Positions 41,530 to 52,349 are shown, counted from the first letter of the stretch. The stretch is DNA of 64,000 bases from Streptomyces roseolus (GCF_014649855.1 NZ_BMTV01000013.1:62001-126000); one strand, 5' to 3'. Notes: generated by a model from the letters alone, not told the origin. A program made the numbers and translations.

Positions 41530-44011
41530 GCCTGCACCTCCGGCGAAGTCGAAGGGGCGGCCGGGCCGATGCGGACCAGGGTGCCGGGGTGGGCGCCGGT
41601 GTCGGCGAGGACGCCGCGGCCGGTGGAGTTCAGCGGGAGCCAGACGACGCGGTCGGGCATCTCGGTGACCTGGAGGGGGAAGGTGACGGAGCCCGCGGGG
41701 CCGGTGACCTCCAGGAGGTCGCCGTCCTTGACGCCGGTGTCGGCGGCGGTGCCGGCGGAGAGCCGGGCGACGGCCGCGTGGCGGGTGCCGGCCAGCGCCT
41801 CGTCGCCCTCCTGGAGGCGGCCGAGGTCGAGGAGCAGCCGGTGGCCGGCGAGGACGGCCTCGCCGTCGCCGGGCCGGGGGGCCGGGACCGCGTGGGCGGT
41901 GGGCTCGGAGGCCCGGTCCTCGGCGCGGCGGCCGAGCCGGTCCAGCTCGCGCCGGGCCGCCTTCAGGTCGGGCAGGGCGAGGTGGGCGTCCATGGCGTCG
42001 GCGAGCATGTGGAGCACGCGCGCGTCGCCGGGGGCGAGCGGGCGGGTCATCTGCTCCGGCTTGAGCGCGGCCTCGAACATCCGCGCCCTGCCCTCCCAGT
42101 TGAGGAAGGTGCCGGACTTCTCGGCGACCGCGGCGACCGGCAGGACGACGTCGGCGCGCTCGGTGACGGCGCCGGGGCGCAGTTCGAGGGAGACGACGAA
42201 GGCCGCTTCGAGGGCCTCGCGCGCACGCCGCGGGTCGGGCAGGTCGTCGACGTCGACGCCGCCGACGAGGAGCGCGGCGAGTTCGCCGGAGGCGGCCGCC
42301 TCGACGATCTGGCCGGTGTCGCGGCCGTAGCCGTGCGGGAGTTCGCGGACGCCCCAGGCGGCGGCGACCTCCTCGCGCGCGCGGGGGTCGGTGGCGGGCC
42401 GGCCGCCGGGCAGCAGGCTGGGCAGCGCCCCGGCCTCGACGGCGCCGCGCTCGCCGGCCCGGCGCGGGATCCACACGAGCCGCGCGCCGGTGGCGGCGGA
42501 GGCCCGCAGGGCGGCGGTGAGCGCGCCGGGCACTCCGGCGAGCCGCTCGCCGACGGCGATGACGGCGCCGGCCTCGCGGAGGGCCTCGGAGGCGGCCCAG
42601 CCGGTGGAGTCGAGGCCGACCCGGGAGGTGAGGGCGTCGAGCCACTCGGTCTCGGTGCCGGGGGCGGCGGGCAGCAGCGTGCCGCCGGCCTTCTCCAGGC
42701 CGCGGGTGGCGTGGCTGGCGACGGCGTACGTCCTCTGCCCGTGCTTGCGCCAGGCCTTGCGGAGCCGCAGGAAGACGCCGGGGGCCTCCTCCTCGGACTC
42801 CAGGCCGACGAGCAGCACCATCGGCGCGGCTTCGAGGGAGGCGTACGTGACGCCGGAACCGTCCAGGTCCCGGCCGCGGCCGGCGACGTGCGAGGCGAGG
42901 AAGTCGGCCTCCTCGCCGGAGTGGATCCGGGCACGGAAGTCGACGTCGTTGGTGTCGAGGGCGACGCGGGCGAACTTGGCGTAGGCGTAGGCGTCCTCGA
43001 CGGTGAGCCGGCCGCCGGCGAGGACGCCGGTGCGGCCGCGGACGAGCCCGCGGGCGGCGGCCTCCAGGGCCTCGGGCCAGGAGGCCGGTTCGAGGACGCC
43101 GTCGGCGTTGCGGACGAGGGGGGTCGTCAGGCGGTCGCGCTGCTGCGCGTACCGGAAGCCGAACCGGCCCTTGTCGCAGATCCACTCCTCGTTGACCTCG
43201 GGGTCGTTCTGCGCGAGGCGGCGCATGACCTTGCCGCGCCGGTGGTCGGTGCGGGTGGCGCAGCCGCCGGCGCAGTGCTCGCACACCGACGGCGAGGAGA
43301 CCAGGTCGAAGGGGCGGGAGCGGAAGCGGTAGGCGGCCGAGGTGAGGGCGCCGACCGGGCAGATCTGGATGGTGTTGCCGGAGAAGTACGACTCGAAGGG
43401 GTCGCCCTCGCCGGTGCCGACCTGCTGGAGGGCGCCGCGCTCGATCAGTTCGATCATCGGGTCGCCGGCGACCTGGTTGGAGAAGCGGGTGCAGCGGGCG
43501 CAGAGCACGCACCGCTCGCGGTCGAGCAGCACCTGGGTGGAGATCGGGACCGGCTTCTCGTAGGTCCGCTTGACGCCCTCGAAGCGGGACTCGGCCTGTC
43601 CGTGCGACATGGCCTGGTTCTGCAGGGGGCACTCGCCGCCCTTGTCGCAGACCGGGCAGTCCAGCGGGTGGTTGATGAGCAGCAGCTCCATCACGCCGTG
43701 CTGGGCCTTCTCGGCGACCGGCGACGTCAGCTGCGACCTGACGACCATGCCGTCGGTGCAGGTGATGGTGCAGGAGGCCATCGGCTTGCGCTGGCCCTCG
43801 ACCTCGACGATGCACTGGCGGCAGGCGCCGGCGGGGTCGAGGAGGGGGTGGTCGCAGAAGCGGGGGATCTCGATGCCGAGCTGTTCGGCGGCGCGGATGA
43901 CCAGGGTCCCCTTGGGGACGGAGATCTCGACGCCGTCGATGGTCAGCGTGACGAGGTCCTCCGGCGGTACGGCCGGGCTTCCGCCGCCCGCCGGGGTGGA
44001 CGCGGTGACGG

Positions 44012-44015
<4 letters not shown>
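41526..44015 (-). CDS. nuoG: NADH-quinone oxidoreductase subunit G
   Basis: 829 residues, the large iron-sulfur subunit. An N-terminal 2Fe-2S domain (CDHPLLDPAGACRQC then C near residue 82) is followed by the His-Cys3 cluster motif HPLDCPVCDKGGECPLQ and the cluster motif CVLCARCTRFS. A further CEHCAGGC with a distant Cys (WICDKGRFGF) forms the N7-type cluster present only in some bacteria. The rest is a molybdopterin-oxidoreductase-like fold without molybdenum chemistry. ATG start preceded by AGGAGGTGACC; it overlaps the nuoF stop. Confidence 0.96.
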
Positions 44016-45360
<1,345 letters not shown>

Positions 45361-45361
<1 letters not shown>

Positions 45362-46104
45362 CACTCTCCCTCCTGACCGGCTGTTTCGCCGCGCGGGTGG
45401 ACGATGCGGGTGGGCTGCGGGGTCTCGCCCTTGGCCAGCCGGAGGCCGACGAGGGAGGCGGGCCCCGCGCCGCCGGTGGCCGCGACGGCGCCGGGGCGCT
45501 CGTCGGGGAAGCCGGCGAGGATGCGGGCGGTCTCCTTGAAGGTGCAGAGGGGAGCGCCGCGGGTGGGTTCGACGGTGCGGCCCGCGCGGAGGTCGTCGAC
45601 CATCTTCTTGGCCGACTCGGGGGTCTGGTTGTCGAAGAACTCCCAGTTGACCATCACCACGGGGGCGTAGTCGCAGGCCGCGTTGCACTCGATGTGTTCG
45701 AGGGTGATCGCGCCGTCGTCGGTGGTCCCGCCGTTGCCGACGCCGAGGTGCTCCTTGAGCTCCTCGAAGATGGCGTCGCCGCCCATGACCGCGCAGAGGG
45801 TGTTGGTGCAGACGCCGACCTGGTAGTCGCCGGACGGCCTGCGGCGGTACATGGTGTAGAAGGTGGCGACGGCGGTGACCTCGGCGGTGGTGAGGCCGAG
45901 CGTGTCGGCGCAGAACTGCATGCCGGTGCGGGTCACGTGGCCCTCCTCCGACTGCACGAGGTGCAGCATCGGCAGGAGCGCGGAGCGGGAGCCGGGGTAG
46001 CGGTCGATGATCGCCTTCGCGTCCGCCGTCAGACGGGCGTGGACGTCCGCCGGGTACGGGGCCGCGGGGAGCTGGGGCATCCCGAGGCTGACGTTCTCCG
46101 TCAT
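45361..46104 (-). CDS. nuoE: NADH-quinone oxidoreductase subunit E
   Basis: 247 residues, the thioredoxin-like 2Fe-2S subunit (cluster N1a). The four ligands are in CTNTLC (Cys-x4-Cys) and ECNAACDYAP (Cys-x3-Cys). The N-terminal helical bundle includes RSALLPMLHLVQSEEG. The C-terminus is longer than in E. coli by a Gly/Pro-rich tail of about 70 residues. The ATG overlaps the nuoD stop (ATGA). Confidence 0.96.
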
Positions 46105-47423
46105 CGGTCGACGCCTCCCATCACGGGGTCGATGGAGGCGACGGCCACGATGACGTCGGCGACCTGGCCGCCCTCGCACATCGCGGCCATGGCCTGGAGG
46201 TTGGTGAAGGACGGGTCGCGGAAGTGGACGCGGAAGGGGCGGGTGCCGCCGTCGGAGACCACGTGCACGCCGAGCTCTCCCTTGGGGGACTCGACGGCCG
46301 CGTACGCCTGGCCGGCCGGGACCCGGAAGCCCTCGGTGACCAGCTTGAAGTGGTGGATCAGGGCCTCCATGGAGGTGCCCATGATCTTCTTGATGTGGTC
46401 GAGGGAGTTGCCGAGGCCGTCGGGGCCGAGGGCGAGCTGGGCGGGCCAGGCGATCTTCTTGTCGCCGACCATGACCGGGCCGGGCTCCAGGCGGTCGAGG
46501 CACTGTTCGACGATCCGCAGCGACTGGCGCATCTCCTCCAGGCGGACGAGGAAGCGGCCGTAGGAGTCGCAGGTGTCGGCGGTGGGGACCTCGAAGTCGT
46601 AGTTCTCGTAGCCGCAGTACGGGTCGGACTTCCGCAGGTCGTGCGGGAGGCCCGCCGACCGGAGGATCGGTCCGGTGGCGCCGAGGGCCATGCAGCCGGT
46701 GAGGTCGAGGTAGCCGACGTCCTGCATGCGGGCCTTGAAGATGGGGTTGCCGGTGGCGAGCTTGTCGTACTCCGGCAGGTTCTTCTTCATGGTCTTCACG
46801 AACTCACGCACGGCGTCGACGCCGCCGGGCGGGAGGTCCTGGGCGAGGCCGCCGGGCCGGATGTAGGCGTGGTTCATGCGCAGGCCGGTGATCAGCTCGT
46901 ACAGGTCCAGGATCATCTCGCGGTCCCGGAAGCCGTAGATCATGATCGTGGTGGCGCCGAGCTCCATGCCGCCGGTGGCGATGCACACCAGGTGCGAGGA
47001 GAGCCGGTTGAGCTCCATGAGGAGAACCCGGATGACGCTGGCCCGGTCGGGGATGTCGTCGGTGATGCCGAGCAGCTTCTCCACGCCGAGGCAGTACGCC
47101 GTCTCGTTGTAGAACGAGGTGAGGTAGTCCATGCGCGTGACGAAGGTGGTGCCCTGCGTCCAGGTCCGGTACTCGAGGTTCTTCTCGATGCCGGTGTGGA
47201 GGTAGCCGATGCCGCAGCGGGCCTCGGTGACGGTCTCGCCGTCGATCTCCAGGATGAGCCGCAGCACGCCGTGGGTGGAGGGATGCTGCGGGCCCATGTT
47301 GACGACGATCCGCTCGTCGTCGGCCTTGGCCGCGGACCGGACGACCTCGTCCCAGTCTCCGCCGGTGACCGTGTAGACGGATCCCTCGGTGGTTTCGCGG
47401 GGGCTGGATGCTGTGCTGTTCAC
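46101..47423 (-). CDS. nuoD: NADH-quinone oxidoreductase subunit D
   Basis: 440 residues, the 49-kDa-type subunit at the quinone site. Signature pieces: VVNMGPQHPSTHGVLRLILE (with the quinone-site His), IGYLHTGIEKNLEYRTW, TRMDYLTSFYNETAYCLGVE and ESPKGELGVHVVSDGG. The GTG start overlaps the nuoC stop (GTGA). It keeps the ancestral hydrogenase-like fold without nickel ligands. Confidence 0.97.
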   Translation of the reverse strand: MNSTASSPRETTEGSVYTVTGGDWDEVVRSAAKADDERIVVNMGPQHPSTHGVLRLILEIDGETVTEARCGIGYLHTGIEKNLEYRTWTQGTTFVTRMDYLTSFYNETAYCLGVEKLLGITDDIPDRASVIRVLLMELNRLSSHLVCIATGGMELGATTIMIYGFRDREMILDLYELITGLRMNHAYIRPGGLAQDLPPGGVDAVREFVKTMKKNLPEYDKLATGNPIFKARMQDVGYLDLTGCMALGATGPILRSAGLPHDLRKSDPYCGYENYDFEVPTADTCDSYGRFLVRLEEMRQSLRIVEQCLDRLEPGPVMVGDKKIAWPAQLALGPDGLGNSLDHIKKIMGTSMEALIHHFKLVTEGFRVPAGQAYAAVESPKGELGVHVVSDGGTRPFRVHFRDPSFTNLQAMAAMCEGGQVADVIVAVASIDPVMGGVDR

Positions 47424-48151
47424 GAGTACGACCTCCGCTGGTCCGGAGCCGGGATCTGGGCGCCCTTGTACTCGACGGCGATGCCGCCGAGCGGATAGTC
47501 CTTGCGCTGCGGGTGGCCCTGCCAGTCGTCCGGCATCATGATCCGGGTGAGGGCGGGGTGGCCGTCGAAGACGATGCCGAAGAAGTCGTACGTCTCGCGC
47601 TCGTGCCAGTCGTTCGTCGGGTAGACGGCGACGAGGGACGGGATCCGCGGGTCGTGGTCGGGGGCCGAGACCTCCAGGCGGATCAGCCGCCCGTGGGTGA
47701 GCGAGCGCAGGTGGTAGACGGCGTGCAGCTCGCGGCCCTTGTCGCCCGGGTAGTGGACGCCGGAGACGCCGGTGCAGAGCTCGAAGCGGAGCGCCGGGTC
47801 GTCGCGCAGGGTGCGGGCCACGCGGACGAGGTGCTCGCGTTCGATGTGGAAGGTGAGCTCGCCGCGGTCGACGACCGTCTTCTCGATGGCGTTCCCGGGG
47901 ACGAGCCCCTGCTCCTCCAGGGCGCCTTCGAGTTCGTCGGCGACCTCGTCGAACCAGCCGCCGTAGGGGCGGACGGCGGGGCCGGGGAGGCGGACGGAGC
48001 GGACGAGGCCGCCGTAGCCGGAGGTGTCGCCGCCGTTGTTCGCGCCGAACATGCCGCGCTGGACCCGTACCTCCTCCCCGTGCTCGCCGCGCTGGCCGGG
48101 CAGGTTCTGCTCGGACAGCTCCTTCTCGGGGTTCGGGGTTTCGTCGCTCAC
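47420..48151 (-). CDS. nuoC: NADH-quinone oxidoreductase subunit C
   Basis: 243 residues, the 30-kDa-type subunit. The family signature is YPTNDWHERETYDFFGIVF, followed by RIMMPDDWQGHPQRKDYPLG. A Glu/Gly-rich N-terminal extension of about 60 residues precedes the conserved domain, as is usual in streptomycetes. The GTG at 48151 has GGGAGC upstream. The 88-bp gap from nuoB is the largest in the operon. Confidence 0.96.
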   Translation of the reverse strand: MSDETPNPEKELSEQNLPGQRGEHGEEVRVQRGMFGANNGGDTSGYGGLVRSVRLPGPAVRPYGGWFDEVADELEGALEEQGLVPGNAIEKTVVDRGELTFHIEREHLVRVARTLRDDPALRFELCTGVSGVHYPGDKGRELHAVYHLRSLTHGRLIRLEVSAPDHDPRIPSLVAVYPTNDWHERETYDFFGIVFDGHPALTRIMMPDDWQGHPQRKDYPLGGIAVEYKGAQIPAPDQRRSYS

Positions 48152-48239
48152 CGTGTGCTCCCGTTCCCTTCTCCGCCCGCGCGGCGCGAGGGCGCGGCTT
48201 TCGTCGTCGGCTGCGGCCCGGTGGCCGCGCGTGCGTCGG

Positions 48240-48794
48240 TCACCTCAGCAGGCCCTTCATCTCGATGGTCGGCAGCGCCTTGAGCGCCGCCTCCTCCGCC
48301 TCGCGGGCCGCCTCCTCGGCGTTCACGCCGAGCTTGGACGTCTGGATCTTCTGGTGGAGCTTGAGGATCGCGTCCATCAGCATCTCGGGGCGCGGCGGAC
48401 AGCCGGGCAGGTAGATGTCGACCGGCACGATGTGGTCGACGCCCTGCACGATGGCGTAGTTGTTGAACATGCCGCCCGACGAGGCGCAGACGCCCATGGA
48501 GATGACCCACTTGGGGTTGGGCATCTGGTCGTAGACCTGTCGCAGGACGGGAGCCATCTTCTGGCTGACCCGGCCGGCGACGATCATGAGGTCGGCCTGG
48601 CGCGGGGAGCCGCGGAAGACCTCCATGCCGAAGCGGGCGAGGTCGTAGCGGCCGGCGCCGGTGGTCATCATCTCGATGGCGCAGCAGGCGAGGCCGAAGG
48701 TCGCGGGGAAGACGGATGACTTCCGGACCCAGCCCGCGGCCTGCTCGACGGTGGTCAGCAGAAAACCGCTGGGCAGCTTCTCTTCGAGTCCCAT
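48240..48794 (-). CDS. nuoB: NADH-quinone oxidoreductase subunit B
   Basis: 184 residues, carrying the terminal cluster N2 next to quinone. The tandem cysteine ligands are in FGLACCAIEMM; the remaining two in MGVCASSGGMF and YLPGCPPRPE. An Ala/Glu-rich C-terminal tail extends past the conserved domain. ATG start; 17 bp after the nuoA stop. The protein is otherwise of standard length and sequence. Confidence 0.97.
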   Translation of the reverse strand: MGLEEKLPSGFLLTTVEQAAGWVRKSSVFPATFGLACCAIEMMTTGAGRYDLARFGMEVFRGSPRQADLMIVAGRVSQKMAPVLRQVYDQMPNPKWVISMGVCASSGGMFNNYAIVQGVDHIVPVDIYLPGCPPRPEMLMDAILKLHQKIQTSKLGVNAEEAAREAEEAALKALPTIEMKGLLR

Positions 48795-48811
48795 GGGTGC
48801 TCCTCAGCCCC

Positions 48812-49171
48812 TCAGTCCCATTCCAGGCCGCCGCGCCGCCACACGTAGGCGTAGGCGACGAAGACGGTGAGCACGAAGAGCAGCATCTCCACGAGCCCGA
48901 AAAGCCCCAGGGCGTCGAAGGTGACGGCCCAGGGGTAGAGGAAGACGATCTCGATGTCGAAGACGATGAAGAGCATCGCCGTCAGGTAGTACTTGATGGG
49001 GAAGCGACCGCCTCCGGCGGGCGTGGGCGTCGGCTCGATGCCGCACTCGTACGCCTCAAATTTTGCCCTGTTGTACCGCTTTGGCCCGATCAGCGTGGCC
49101 ATGACCACGGAGAAGATCGCAAACCCCGCACCCAGGGCACCGAGCACGAGGACGGGCGCGTACGCATTCAC
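48812..49171 (-). CDS. nuoA: NADH-quinone oxidoreductase subunit A
   Basis: 119 residues, three membrane helices. Signature pieces: FEAYECGIEP (with the loop Cys near the quinone site), RFPIKYYLTAMLFIVFDIEI and VFLYPWAV. The first gene of the complex I operon. The GTG at 49171 is chosen because GAGGAGC precedes it and the protein then starts in the first helix; a much longer in-frame reading back to 49678 would run through the promoter region. A TGTGA-N6-TCACA operator lies 70-85 bp upstream. Confidence 0.96.
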   Translation of the reverse strand: MNAYAPVLVLGALGAGFAIFSVVMATLIGPKRYNRAKFEAYECGIEPTPTPAGGGRFPIKYYLTAMLFIVFDIEIVFLYPWAVTFDALGLFGLVEMLLFVLTVFVAYAYVWRRGGLEWD

Positions 49172-49240
49172 GCTCCTCGCTCCTTCCAGTCGTCCTTGAC
49201 CGTTGGACCGCACCGTCGGGTCCGCGAAAGATCGCCCCCA

Positions 49241-49256
49241 TGTGAGGCAGTTCACA
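49241..49256 (-). promoter_or_regulatory. TGTGA-N6-TCACA operator upstream of nuoA (Rex- or Crp-like)
   Basis: TGTGAGGCAGTTCACA is a 16-bp element with perfect 5-bp half-sites. Reading toward nuoA, a possible -10 box TAAGAT (49273-49278, minus strand) lies just upstream, so the operator would fall at or just after the transcription start, suited to repression. The half-sites fit the NADH-sensing repressor Rex, which controls respiratory operons in Streptomyces, and also Crp-family sites. Which protein binds is not decided by sequence. Confidence 0.6.
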
Positions 49257-49291
49257 AGCCCGACGTCCGCGTATCTTAAGCCCGCCCCTCT

Positions 49292-49338
49292 GTGATCTGC
49301 GACACGGGGGTCGCCAACGGATTTGTGATCTCTACCAC
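49292..49338. promoter_or_regulatory. GTGATCT-N-CAC direct repeats between nuoA and the NlpC/P60 gene
   Basis: GTGATCTGCGACAC at 49292-49305 and GTGATCTCTACCAC at 49325-49338 are 33 bp (three turns) apart. A third copy, GTGACCTGCGCCAC, lies at 49591-49604 closer to the NlpC gene. They resemble the GTG-N6-GNCAC pattern described for actinobacterial Crp. The rest of this 671-bp gap (49172-49842) holds the putative NlpC promoter near 49478-49506, an 8-bp inverted repeat GTGGACGC/GCGTCCAC at 49484-49514, and a leader of over 300 nt with no recognised riboswitch. Confidence 0.45.
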
Positions 49339-49842
49339 CTGACGAAGGATCATGAAGTCGGATGAGCAGTGATCTTGTCGCGTGAAGCGCCCAGGTGATC
49401 ACCAGGTGTGACATTCGGACCGGAAATCGCTGGTCGGAGGGGTGTTGCCCTATCAAGAGATGGGCTGTACAAGCAAATTGGCTGTGGACGCATCCGGGTG
49501 ATATAGGCGTCCACGTCGCCCGTCCGAGGGGGTCGGCGGGACCGAAGTGGACGACCCGACTCCGTGTGCATGCGTTCACGAGACGACCCTGTGACCTGCG
49601 CCACATCTCCCGAGGCCGAAAAGAACAGGGCTTGGCCATCGGCGTGAAGAGGTGGTAAGCGAAGGGCAATTCGGGCATCTCATTGAAAACCCATGATCAA
49701 GGGCACAATGAGTCGCGCCCGATTTGCCCGTTACGGCGTCAATAAGGGCGACAGCGAAGCGGATTGAGGGGTTCCGGTCGTAACTGTGGCGCAACCCACG
49801 TTTCTTGAAGGGAACCGTGAAGCCCTGATAGCGGTTGTACCC

Positions 49843-50742
49843 ATGTCCCAGACCGCTCACATACCCAGCCACCGGAAGCCCCGCCGCAGCGCCTCCAAGC
49901 TCGCGCTCCGCGCCGGTGTCGCCGGTGGCGTCCTCAGCACCATCGCGGTGGCCGGTGCTGCCGGACCGGCGAATGCCGAGCCGGTGACCGAGACCATCGA
50001 GATGCCCACGCTGGGCTCGCTCGGCACCGACCTCTCCAGCGCCGTGGCCGCCTCCGCCGAGGCCTCCGAGCAGGAGGCCCTCGACCAGAGCCTGGAGGCC
50101 CAGGAGGCCGCCGCCCTGGAGAAGGCCGCCAAGGACGCCAAGAAGGCCAAGGCCGAGGCCGACCGCAAGGCCGAGGCCGAGCGCGCCGAGAAGGCCCGCC
50201 AGGAGGCCGAGGCGAAGGCGGAGGCCGAGCGCGCCGCCGCCGAGGCCCGCGCCGCCGAGGCCCGGGCCCGCGCCTCCCGCGACGCCGCCCGCACCCGGAT
50301 CACCGCCACCTCGGCGTCGGACTCCTCGGACTCGGACTCCTCGTCGTCCTCGTCGTCGTCCGCGTCCGAGTCGACCCAGGTCGCCTCCGGCTCCGCCGCC
50401 GCGATCGTCGCCTTCGCCAAGGCGCAGGTCGGCGACGCGTACGTCTCCGGCGGCACCGGCCCCAACTCCTGGGACTGCTCCGGCCTCGTCCAGGCCGCCT
50501 ACCGCCAGGCCGGCATCGACCTGCCGCGCATCTCGTACTCCCAGTCGAGCATGGGCACGTCCGTCTCCCTGAGCAACCTCCAGCCGGGCGACATCCTGTA
50601 CTGGGGCAGCCGCAGCGGCTCGTACCACGTCGCCATCTACGTCGGCGGCGGCAAGTACGTCGGCGCGCAGAACCCGTCCACGGGCGTCGTCGAGCGCTCC
50701 CTGGACTGGGACACGCCGTCGGGCGCCGTCCGCATCCTCTGA
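49843..50742 (+). CDS. Secreted NlpC/P60 family cell-wall hydrolase
   Basis: 299 residues. Signal peptide about 25-50 (LRAGVAGGVLSTIAVAGAAG). A long Ala/Glu/Lys coiled coil (about 70-150) and a Ser/Asp-rich linker (about 155-180) lead to the C-terminal NlpC/P60 domain: catalytic Cys in SWDCSGLVQAAYRQ, catalytic His in SYHVAIYVGGGKYVG. It should cut peptidoglycan stem peptides during growth or sporulation. ATG 49843 is chosen for its typical signal-peptide distance, but the frame is open to a GTG at 49786, which adds 19 residues; neither has a strong ribosome site. Divergent from nuo. Confidence 0.92.
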   Translation: MSQTAHIPSHRKPRRSASKLALRAGVAGGVLSTIAVAGAAGPANAEPVTETIEMPTLGSLGTDLSSAVAASAEASEQEALDQSLEAQEAAALEKAAKDAKKAKAEADRKAEAERAEKARQEAEAKAEAERAAAEARAAEARARASRDAARTRITATSASDSSDSDSSSSSSSSASESTQVASGSAAAIVAFAKAQVGDAYVSGGTGPNSWDCSGLVQAAYRQAGIDLPRISYSQSSMGTSVSLSNLQPGDILYWGSRSGSYHVAIYVGGGKYVGAQNPSTGVVERSLDWDTPSGAVRIL

Positions 50743-50765
50743 TCCCCGCGATCGGAACCGTACGA

Positions 50766-50800
50766 AAGGGCCGTCACTCCTCGGGGGAGCGACGGCCCTT
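50766..50800. terminator. Bidirectional terminator between convergent genes
   Basis: AAGGGCCGTC at 50766-50775 pairs with GACGGCCCTT at 50791-50800, with a smaller CTCC/GGAG stem inside. Flanking GTACGA and TCGTAC extend the symmetry. It separates the NlpC/P60 gene from the end of the geranylgeranyl-reductase gene. Confidence 0.8.
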
Positions 50801-50832
50801 CGTCGTACCGTGCGGAAGGCCGTGCCGAGCGG

Positions 50833-52119
50833 TCAGGCCTTCGGGGCGACCTTCGACAGGCCGTTGATGATGCGGTCCATCGCGTCCCCGCCCGTCGGGT
50901 CCGTGAGGTTCGCCAGCATCTTCAGCGTGAACTTCATCAGCACCGGGTGGGTGAGGCCGCGCTGGGTCGCGATCTTCATGACCTTCGGGTTGCCGATGAG
51001 CTTCACGAAGGCGCGGCCCAGGGTGTAGTAGCCGCCGTAGGTGTCCTTCAGGATCTTCGGGTAGTTGTGCAGGGCCAGTTCGCGCTGGGCCGGGGTCGCG
51101 CGGGCGTGGGCCTGCACGATCACGTCGGCGGCGATCTGGCCGGACTCCATGGCGTAGGCGATGCCCTCGCCGTTGAACGGGTTGACCAGGCCGCCCGCGT
51201 CGCCGACGAGCAACAGGCCCTTCGTGTAGTGCGGCTGGCGGTTGAACGCCATCGGGAGCGCGGCGCCGCGGATCGGCGTCGTCATGTTGTCCGGGGTGAA
51301 GCCCCAGTCCTCCGGCATCGAGGCGCACCAGGCCTTCAGGACCTCGCGCCAGTCCAGCTCGCGGAAGGCCGAGGAGGAGTTCAGGATGCCCAGACCGACG
51401 TTGGACGTGCCGTCGCCCATGCCGAAGATCCAGCCGTAGCCGGGGAGGAGACGGTCCTCGGCGCCGCGCTTGTCCCACAGCTCCAGCCACGACTCCAGGT
51501 AGTCGTCGTCGTGCCGCGGCGTCGTGAAGTACGTGCGGACGGCCACGCCCATCGGGCGGTCCTCGCGGCGGTGCAGGCCCATCGCGAGGGAGAGGCGCGT
51601 CGAGTTGCCGTCGGCGGCGACGACCAGCGGGGCGTGGAAGGTGACCTCGGTCTTCTCCTCGCCCAGCTTGGCGTGGACGCCGGTGATGCGGCCCGTGCGC
51701 TCGTCGACGACCGGCGCGCCGACGTTGCAGCGCTCGTACAGCCGCGCGCCGGCCTTCTGCGCCTGGCGCGCCAGCATCTCGTCGAAGTCGTCGCGCTTGC
51801 GGACCAGTCCGTAGTCCGGGTACGAGGCCAGGTCGGGCCAGTCGAGCTGGAGCCGGACGCCGCCGCCGATGATCCGCAGGCCCTTGTTCCGCAGCCAGCC
51901 GGCCTCTTCCGAGATGTCGATGCCCATGGCGACGAGCTGCTTGGTGGCGCGCGGGGTGAGGCCGTCGCCGCAGACCTTCTCGCGCGGGAACGCCGTCTTC
52001 TCCAGGAGCAGCACGTCGAGGCCGGCCTTCGCCAGGTAGTACGCGGTGGTGGAGCCGGCCGGGCCCGCCCCGACGACGATCACGTCTGCGCTGTGCTCGG
52101 AGAGGGGGTTCTCGGTCAC
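50833..52119 (-). CDS. Geranylgeranyl reductase family flavoprotein (probable menaquinone-tail reductase)
   Basis: 428 residues. The FAD-binding Rossmann motif is VIVVGAGPAGSTTAYYLAKAG with ELEK-like DVLLLEK (about 13-40). PREKVCGDGLTPRA and the second FAD motif LLLVGDAGGLVNPFNGEGIA (about 300-320) are typical of geranylgeranyl reductases. It would reduce double bonds in an isoprenoid chain. Lying next to the demethylmenaquinone methyltransferase and complex I, it probably saturates isoprene units of menaquinone, as MenJ does in mycobacteria; archaeal-lipid or chlorophyll roles do not apply. GTG at 52119 follows GGGAGATT. Confidence 0.9.
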   Translation of the reverse strand: MTENPLSEHSADVIVVGAGPAGSTTAYYLAKAGLDVLLLEKTAFPREKVCGDGLTPRATKQLVAMGIDISEEAGWLRNKGLRIIGGGVRLQLDWPDLASYPDYGLVRKRDDFDEMLARQAQKAGARLYERCNVGAPVVDERTGRITGVHAKLGEEKTEVTFHAPLVVAADGNSTRLSLAMGLHRREDRPMGVAVRTYFTTPRHDDDYLESWLELWDKRGAEDRLLPGYGWIFGMGDGTSNVGLGILNSSSAFRELDWREVLKAWCASMPEDWGFTPDNMTTPIRGAALPMAFNRQPHYTKGLLLVGDAGGLVNPFNGEGIAYAMESGQIAADVIVQAHARATPAQRELALHNYPKILKDTYGGYYTLGRAFVKLIGNPKVMKIATQRGLTHPVLMKFTLKMLANLTDPTGGDAMDRIINGLSKVAPKA

Positions 52120-52230
52120 GGCGAATCTCCCGAAAGGTCGGCGAAGAGGGTCGTAGCGAAGTCTAGGACGACCACCCGCCCGCACCCGGGGGGCCACCCC
52201 CTGCGCCCCCGCGGGCGACGCGCCGCCGCT

Positions 52231-52320
52231 CCGTTGCGGGCAATCGTTCCGCTGGGGCGGTGGGGGTCCCCCTGCTCGAGCGAAGCCGAGAGCTCGGGGG
52301 AGGGTGGACACAACGGAACG
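52231..52320. repeat. Streptomyces-type intergenic repeat element
   Basis: The core at 52261-52306 reads GGGGGTCCCCCTGCTCGAGC, then GAAGCCGAGAGCTCGGGGGA, a palindromic block that I recognise as a frequent intergenic repeat in streptomycete genomes. It is flanked by inverted CGTTCCG (52245-52251) and CGGAACG (52314-52320), plus CCGTTG/CAACGG, giving it MITE-like symmetry. It carries no gene. Confidence 0.6.
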
Positions 52321-52349
52321 GCACCGTTCGCGGGTGCCTCCGCTCCTGT

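Noticed and set aside
48812..49678. A nuoA frame extended to 288 residues
   Set aside because: The extension covers the promoter and operator region and has no homology; the GTG at 49171 has a good ribosome site and gives the normal 119 residues.
49440..49790. A c-di-AMP (ydaO-type) riboswitch before the NlpC/P60 gene
   Set aside because: Looked for because such switches precede many Streptomyces wall hydrolases, but I could not find the conserved core segments in this leader.
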